Positions 6,074 to 7,600 of a stretch of DNA of 7,600 bases are shown here, piece by piece; the stretch's first letter is position 1; each line of letters starts with the position of its first letter. The DNA lies in assembly GCA_045540975.1 (NCBI GenBank), contig JAZQIE010000055.1, positions 1 through 7,600 of the forward strand. Direction: 5' to 3'. The stretch comes from SIG510 sp045540975 (lineage in GTDB: Bacteria > Bacillota > Clostridia > Oscillospirales > JAAYXM01). The position numbers and the translations under genes were made by a program. The notes beneath the pieces are model-generated. The model was not told where the DNA came from. It saw only the letters and a program-made list of their open reading frames with translations, and searched no databases.

Positions 6074-6140
6074 ACCCTCGTAATGCTCTTAGCTAAACAC
6101 AGCTTCGGCATGATTTTAATGCCGACCATGTAAGGAGGGT
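6074..6140 (+). promoter_or_regulatory. rpsD-rpoA spacer with anti-Shine-Dalgarno and hairpin
   Basis: Two pairings are visible in this 70-nt spacer. First, ACCCTC at 6074-6079, directly after the rpsD stop, is exactly complementary to GAGGGT at 6135-6140, which is most of the rpoA ribosome binding site AAGGAGGG (6132-6139). Second, TCGGCAT 6105-6111 pairs perfectly with ATGCCGA 6119-6125 around a 7-nt loop. The hairpin is not followed by a T-run and so is not a terminator. A ribosome ending rpsD would cover the ACCCTC and free the site, which would couple rpoA translation to rpsD. That mechanism is inference. Confidence 0.4.
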
Positions 6141-6143
6141 ACT

Positions 6144-7100
6144 ATGATGATTGAAATGGAAAAGCCGCGTATTGAATGTGTTGAGTCGTCTGAAGACGGT
6201 TCTTACGGTAGATTTGTCATTGAGCCGCTGGAGCGCGGATACGGTATCACCCTGGGTAACTCCCTGCGCCGTGTTCTCCTGTCCTCGCTGCCCGGCACTG
6301 CTGTCACCATGCTCAAAATCGCAGGCGTTGAACACGAATTCTCCACCATCGCGGGCGTCAAGGAAGACGTGACCGAGATTGTGCTGAACGTCAAGGGCAT
6401 CATCGCAAAGCTCAATTGCGATGAACCCAAGACCGTCGTGATCGAAGCCAAGGGCGAAGGCGAAGTCACCGCGGGCGATATCCAGGAAAATGCGGATGTC
6501 GAGATCCTCAATCCGGATCTCCATATCGCAACTCTTGGCCCGGATGCTTCCCTCAGCATGGAGCTCACTTTCGCACACGGCCGCGGATATGTTTCCGCGG
6601 AGCGTAACAAGGAAGAGCAGGCTCAGTCGGTCATCGGCGTTCTGCCGATCGACTCCATCTACACCCCGATTCCCAAGGTGAATTATCACATTGAGAACAC
6701 CCGTGTAGGTGACACCACCGACTTTGACAAGCTCACCATTGAGGTGTGGACCAACAAGACCATCACCGCAGGTGACGCACTTTCTTACGCAGCTAAAATT
6801 CTGGCCGAACACCTCAGCCTGTTCATTGACTTGTCCGAGGATATCGGCAATAAATCGATTGTCGTCGAAAAGCAGGATACTCAGAACGATACCGTGCTCA
6901 AGATGACCATTGAAGAGCTTGACCTCTCCGTCCGTTCCTTCAACTGCTTGAAGCGCGCGGGGATCAACACGGTCGAGGATTTGATTGCAAAAACTCAGGA
7001 CGATATGATGAAAGTCCGTAACCTGGGTCACAAGTCCCTCGAAGAAGTCGTGAACAAGCTTGCTGCTATGGGGCTCTCCCTGGCAGATGAGGAAAACTAA
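6144..7100 (+). CDS. rpoA: DNA-directed RNA polymerase subunit alpha
   Basis: The alpha dimer nucleates RNA polymerase assembly, and its C-terminal domain binds UP elements and activators. Of 318 residues, about 1-235 form the N-terminal domain: FVIEPLERGYGITLGNSLRRVLLSSLPGTAVT (24-55) is the dimer and assembly signature, and VEILNPDLHIATL (119-131) and VIGVLPIDSIYTP (163-175) follow. A linker leads to the C-terminal domain (about 255-318), with IEELDLSVRSFNCLKRAGINTVEDL (256-280). Arg264 corresponds to E. coli Arg265, the key UP-element contact. NLGHKS (293-298) has His where Lys or Arg is commoner. Two starts are possible: ATG 6144, kept here, or ATG 6147, which gives the MIE-EKP N-terminus usual in Firmicutes and sits 8 nt rather than 5 nt after AGGAGG. 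The second may well be the true start. Confidence 0.97.
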   Translation: MMIEMEKPRIECVESSEDGSYGRFVIEPLERGYGITLGNSLRRVLLSSLPGTAVTMLKIAGVEHEFSTIAGVKEDVTEIVLNVKGIIAKLNCDEPKTVVIEAKGEGEVTAGDIQENADVEILNPDLHIATLGPDASLSMELTFAHGRGYVSAERNKEEQAQSVIGVLPIDSIYTPIPKVNYHIENTRVGDTTDFDKLTIEVWTNKTITAGDALSYAAKILAEHLSLFIDLSEDIGNKSIVVEKQDTQNDTVLKMTIEELDLSVRSFNCLKRAGINTVEDLIAKTQDDMMKVRNLGHKSLEEVVNKLAAMGLSLADEEN

Positions 7101-7105
7101 TCGGA

Positions 7106-7134
7106 TTTAGATCCTGATTCTAAACGAAGGAGGT
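7106..7134 (+). promoter_or_regulatory. Small hairpin before the rplQ ribosome binding site
   Basis: TTTAGA (7106-7111) pairs perfectly with TCTAAA (7119-7124) around a 7-nt loop. It ends 2 nt before the very strong site AAGGAGGT (7127-7134) that serves rplQ. A competing 4-bp stem, GGAT 7103-7106 with ATCC 7111-7114, uses part of the same bases. The structure leaves the ribosome binding site exposed, so if it acts at all it may protect the site or mark an RNA cut. This is a weak candidate. Confidence 0.3.
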
Positions 7135-7142
7135 AACGTTCG

Positions 7143-7484
7143 ATGCCCGGAACTCGTAAACTCGGCAGAGCAACCGATGCACGTAAGGCAATGCTCCGTG
7201 CTATGGTCACCTATCTGCTCGAGAATGGTAAGATTGAAACCACAGTCATGCGCGCACGCGAAGTTCGCCCGATGGCTGAGAAAATGATCACTCTTGGCAA
7301 GACCAACACCCTGCACAGCAGACGTCAGGCTCTTGCTTACATCACCAAAGAGGATGTCGTCAAGAAACTCTTCGACGAAATCGCTCCGAAGTACGCTGAC
7401 CGCAACGGCGGTTACTGCCGTATCACCAAGCTCGGCCCGCGCCGCGGTGACTGCGCTGAAATGGCAATCATCGAGCTTATCTAA
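7143..7484 (+). CDS. rplQ: 50S ribosomal protein L17
   Basis: L17 lies near the peptide exit tunnel on the outer face of the 50S subunit. The 113 residues are the normal bacterial length. The start MPGTRKLGRATDARKAMLRAM corresponds to the family's G+RKLGR....RKAMLR signature, with Ala where many proteins have Pro or Ser after LGR. ENGKIETTVMRAREVRPMAEKMITLGK (27-53) follows, and the C-terminus CRITKLGPRRGDCAEMAIIEL (92-112) matches the family's R..KLGPRRGD.A.MAIIEL. The site AAGGAGGT lies 8 nt before the ATG. It is the last gene of the operon, with a strong terminator starting 4 nt after the stop. Confidence 0.98.
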   Translation: MPGTRKLGRATDARKAMLRAMVTYLLENGKIETTVMRAREVRPMAEKMITLGKTNTLHSRRQALAYITKEDVVKKLFDEIAPKYADRNGGYCRITKLGPRRGDCAEMAIIELI

Positions 7485-7488
7485 CTAA

Positions 7489-7534
7489 AAAGAGGATTAT
7501 CTCGAAAGCTGTGTTCGAGATAATCCTCTTTATT
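7489..7534 (+). terminator. Intrinsic terminator of the ribosomal operon, probably bidirectional
   Basis: An 18-bp perfect stem (7489-7506 with 7514-7531) encloses a 7-nt loop AGCTGTG. The lower stem and following bases give a U-rich end, CUCUUUAUUGUU, on the + transcript. On the opposite strand the stem is followed by CTCTTTTTAG, also T-rich, so a leftward transcript could stop here too. It lies 4 nt after the rplQ stop and clearly ends the operon. Confidence 0.93.
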
Positions 7535-7548
7535 GTTGCGCAAACGAA

Positions 7549-7586
7549 AACCACGGGCTATACCCGTGGTTCTAAAAAGCTTTTAG
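7549..7586. other. Second hairpin plus short palindrome: leftward terminator or IS200/IS605-like end
   Basis: AACCACGGG (7549-7557) pairs perfectly with CCCGTGGTT (7563-7571) around the 5-nt loop CTATA. Directly after it, CTAAAA (7572-7577) pairs with TTTTAG (7581-7586) around 3 nt. On the minus strand the first hairpin is followed by TTCG then TTTG, which would suit a terminator of a gene entering from the right. A strong hairpin next to a short one, with no gene in between, also resembles the subterminal ends of IS200/IS605 elements. The window stops before a transposase or TnpB gene could be seen, so neither reading is proven. The stretch 7485-7600 shows no coding region of its own. Confidence 0.4.
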
Positions 7587-7600
7587 CTATGAATAGAAAA

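Noticed and set aside
6105..6125. Hairpin after rpsD as an intrinsic terminator splitting rpsD from rpoA
   Set aside because: The stem is followed by CCATGTAAGGAGG with no T-run, so it lacks the release sequence of an intrinsic terminator.
6093..7031. 312-codon open frame on the minus strand, opposite rpoA
   Set aside because: It is the mirror of rpoA codon bias. It starts inside rpoA, has no recognisable domain and no credible ribosome binding site.
7589..7600. ATG at 7589 reading MNRK to the window edge, possibly the start of a transposase
   Set aside because: Only four codons are visible and there is no Shine-Dalgarno before it; the preceding bases form a palindrome instead.
1..7600. CRISPR array, tRNA or rRNA gene, or phage/defence genes
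   Set aside because: No spaced direct repeats, no cloverleaf with a TTCGA-type arm and no such protein were seen. Nearly all the window is assigned to core translation genes.

Overview
This window is the 3' two thirds of a bacterial ribosomal-protein superoperon. All genes lie on the + strand, in this order: rpsE (S5), rpmD (L30), rplO (L15), secY, adk, map, a KOW-domain RNA-binding protein gene, infA (IF-1), rpmJ (L36), rpsM (S13), rpsK (S11), rpsD (S4), rpoA (RNA polymerase alpha) and rplQ (L17). The organism looks like a Clostridia-class Firmicute, probably near the Ruminococcaceae/Oscillospiraceae. The clues are strong Shine-Dalgarno sites of the AGGAGG type before most genes, S13-S11-S4-alpha-L17 proteins of Firmicute type, zinc-binding forms of Adk, S4 and L36, and above all a small lysine-rich KOW protein between map and infA. 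The family placement is recognition from memory, not a search.

Layout: 1-2464 is the end of the spc-type block, with S5, L30, L15 and the SecY channel packed at 0-17 nt spacing. 2479-4393 is the non-ribosomal middle, with adenylate kinase, methionine aminopeptidase, the KOW protein and IF-1, closely coupled (3-14 nt gaps) and with TTG as the IF-1 start. An 87-nt structured spacer follows. 4481-7484 is the alpha-operon-like block, with L36, S13, S11, S4, RpoA and L17. The operon closes at 7489-7534 with a perfect 18-bp intrinsic terminator that also looks functional from the other strand. After it, 7549-7600 carries a second perfect hairpin and a small palindrome that no gene here explains. 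They could be the terminator of a leftward neighbour or the edge of an IS200/IS605-type element.

The genes work together in making and using ribosomes: ribosome parts, the initiation factor, the transcription subunit, the exit channel for secreted proteins, the enzyme that trims the first methionine from nascent chains, and the kinase that balances adenine nucleotides. I found no new defence, mobile or metabolic system; the genes are conserved housekeeping ones. The less ordinary content lies in the non-coding spacers. Four of the longer spacers (before rpmJ, rpsM, rpoA and rplQ) each hold a hairpin ending just before or close to the ribosome binding site. In the rpsD-rpoA spacer, six bases right after the rpsD stop are exactly complementary to the rpoA Shine-Dalgarno. 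These are unproven regulatory candidates. No stretch over 300 bases lacks a gene.
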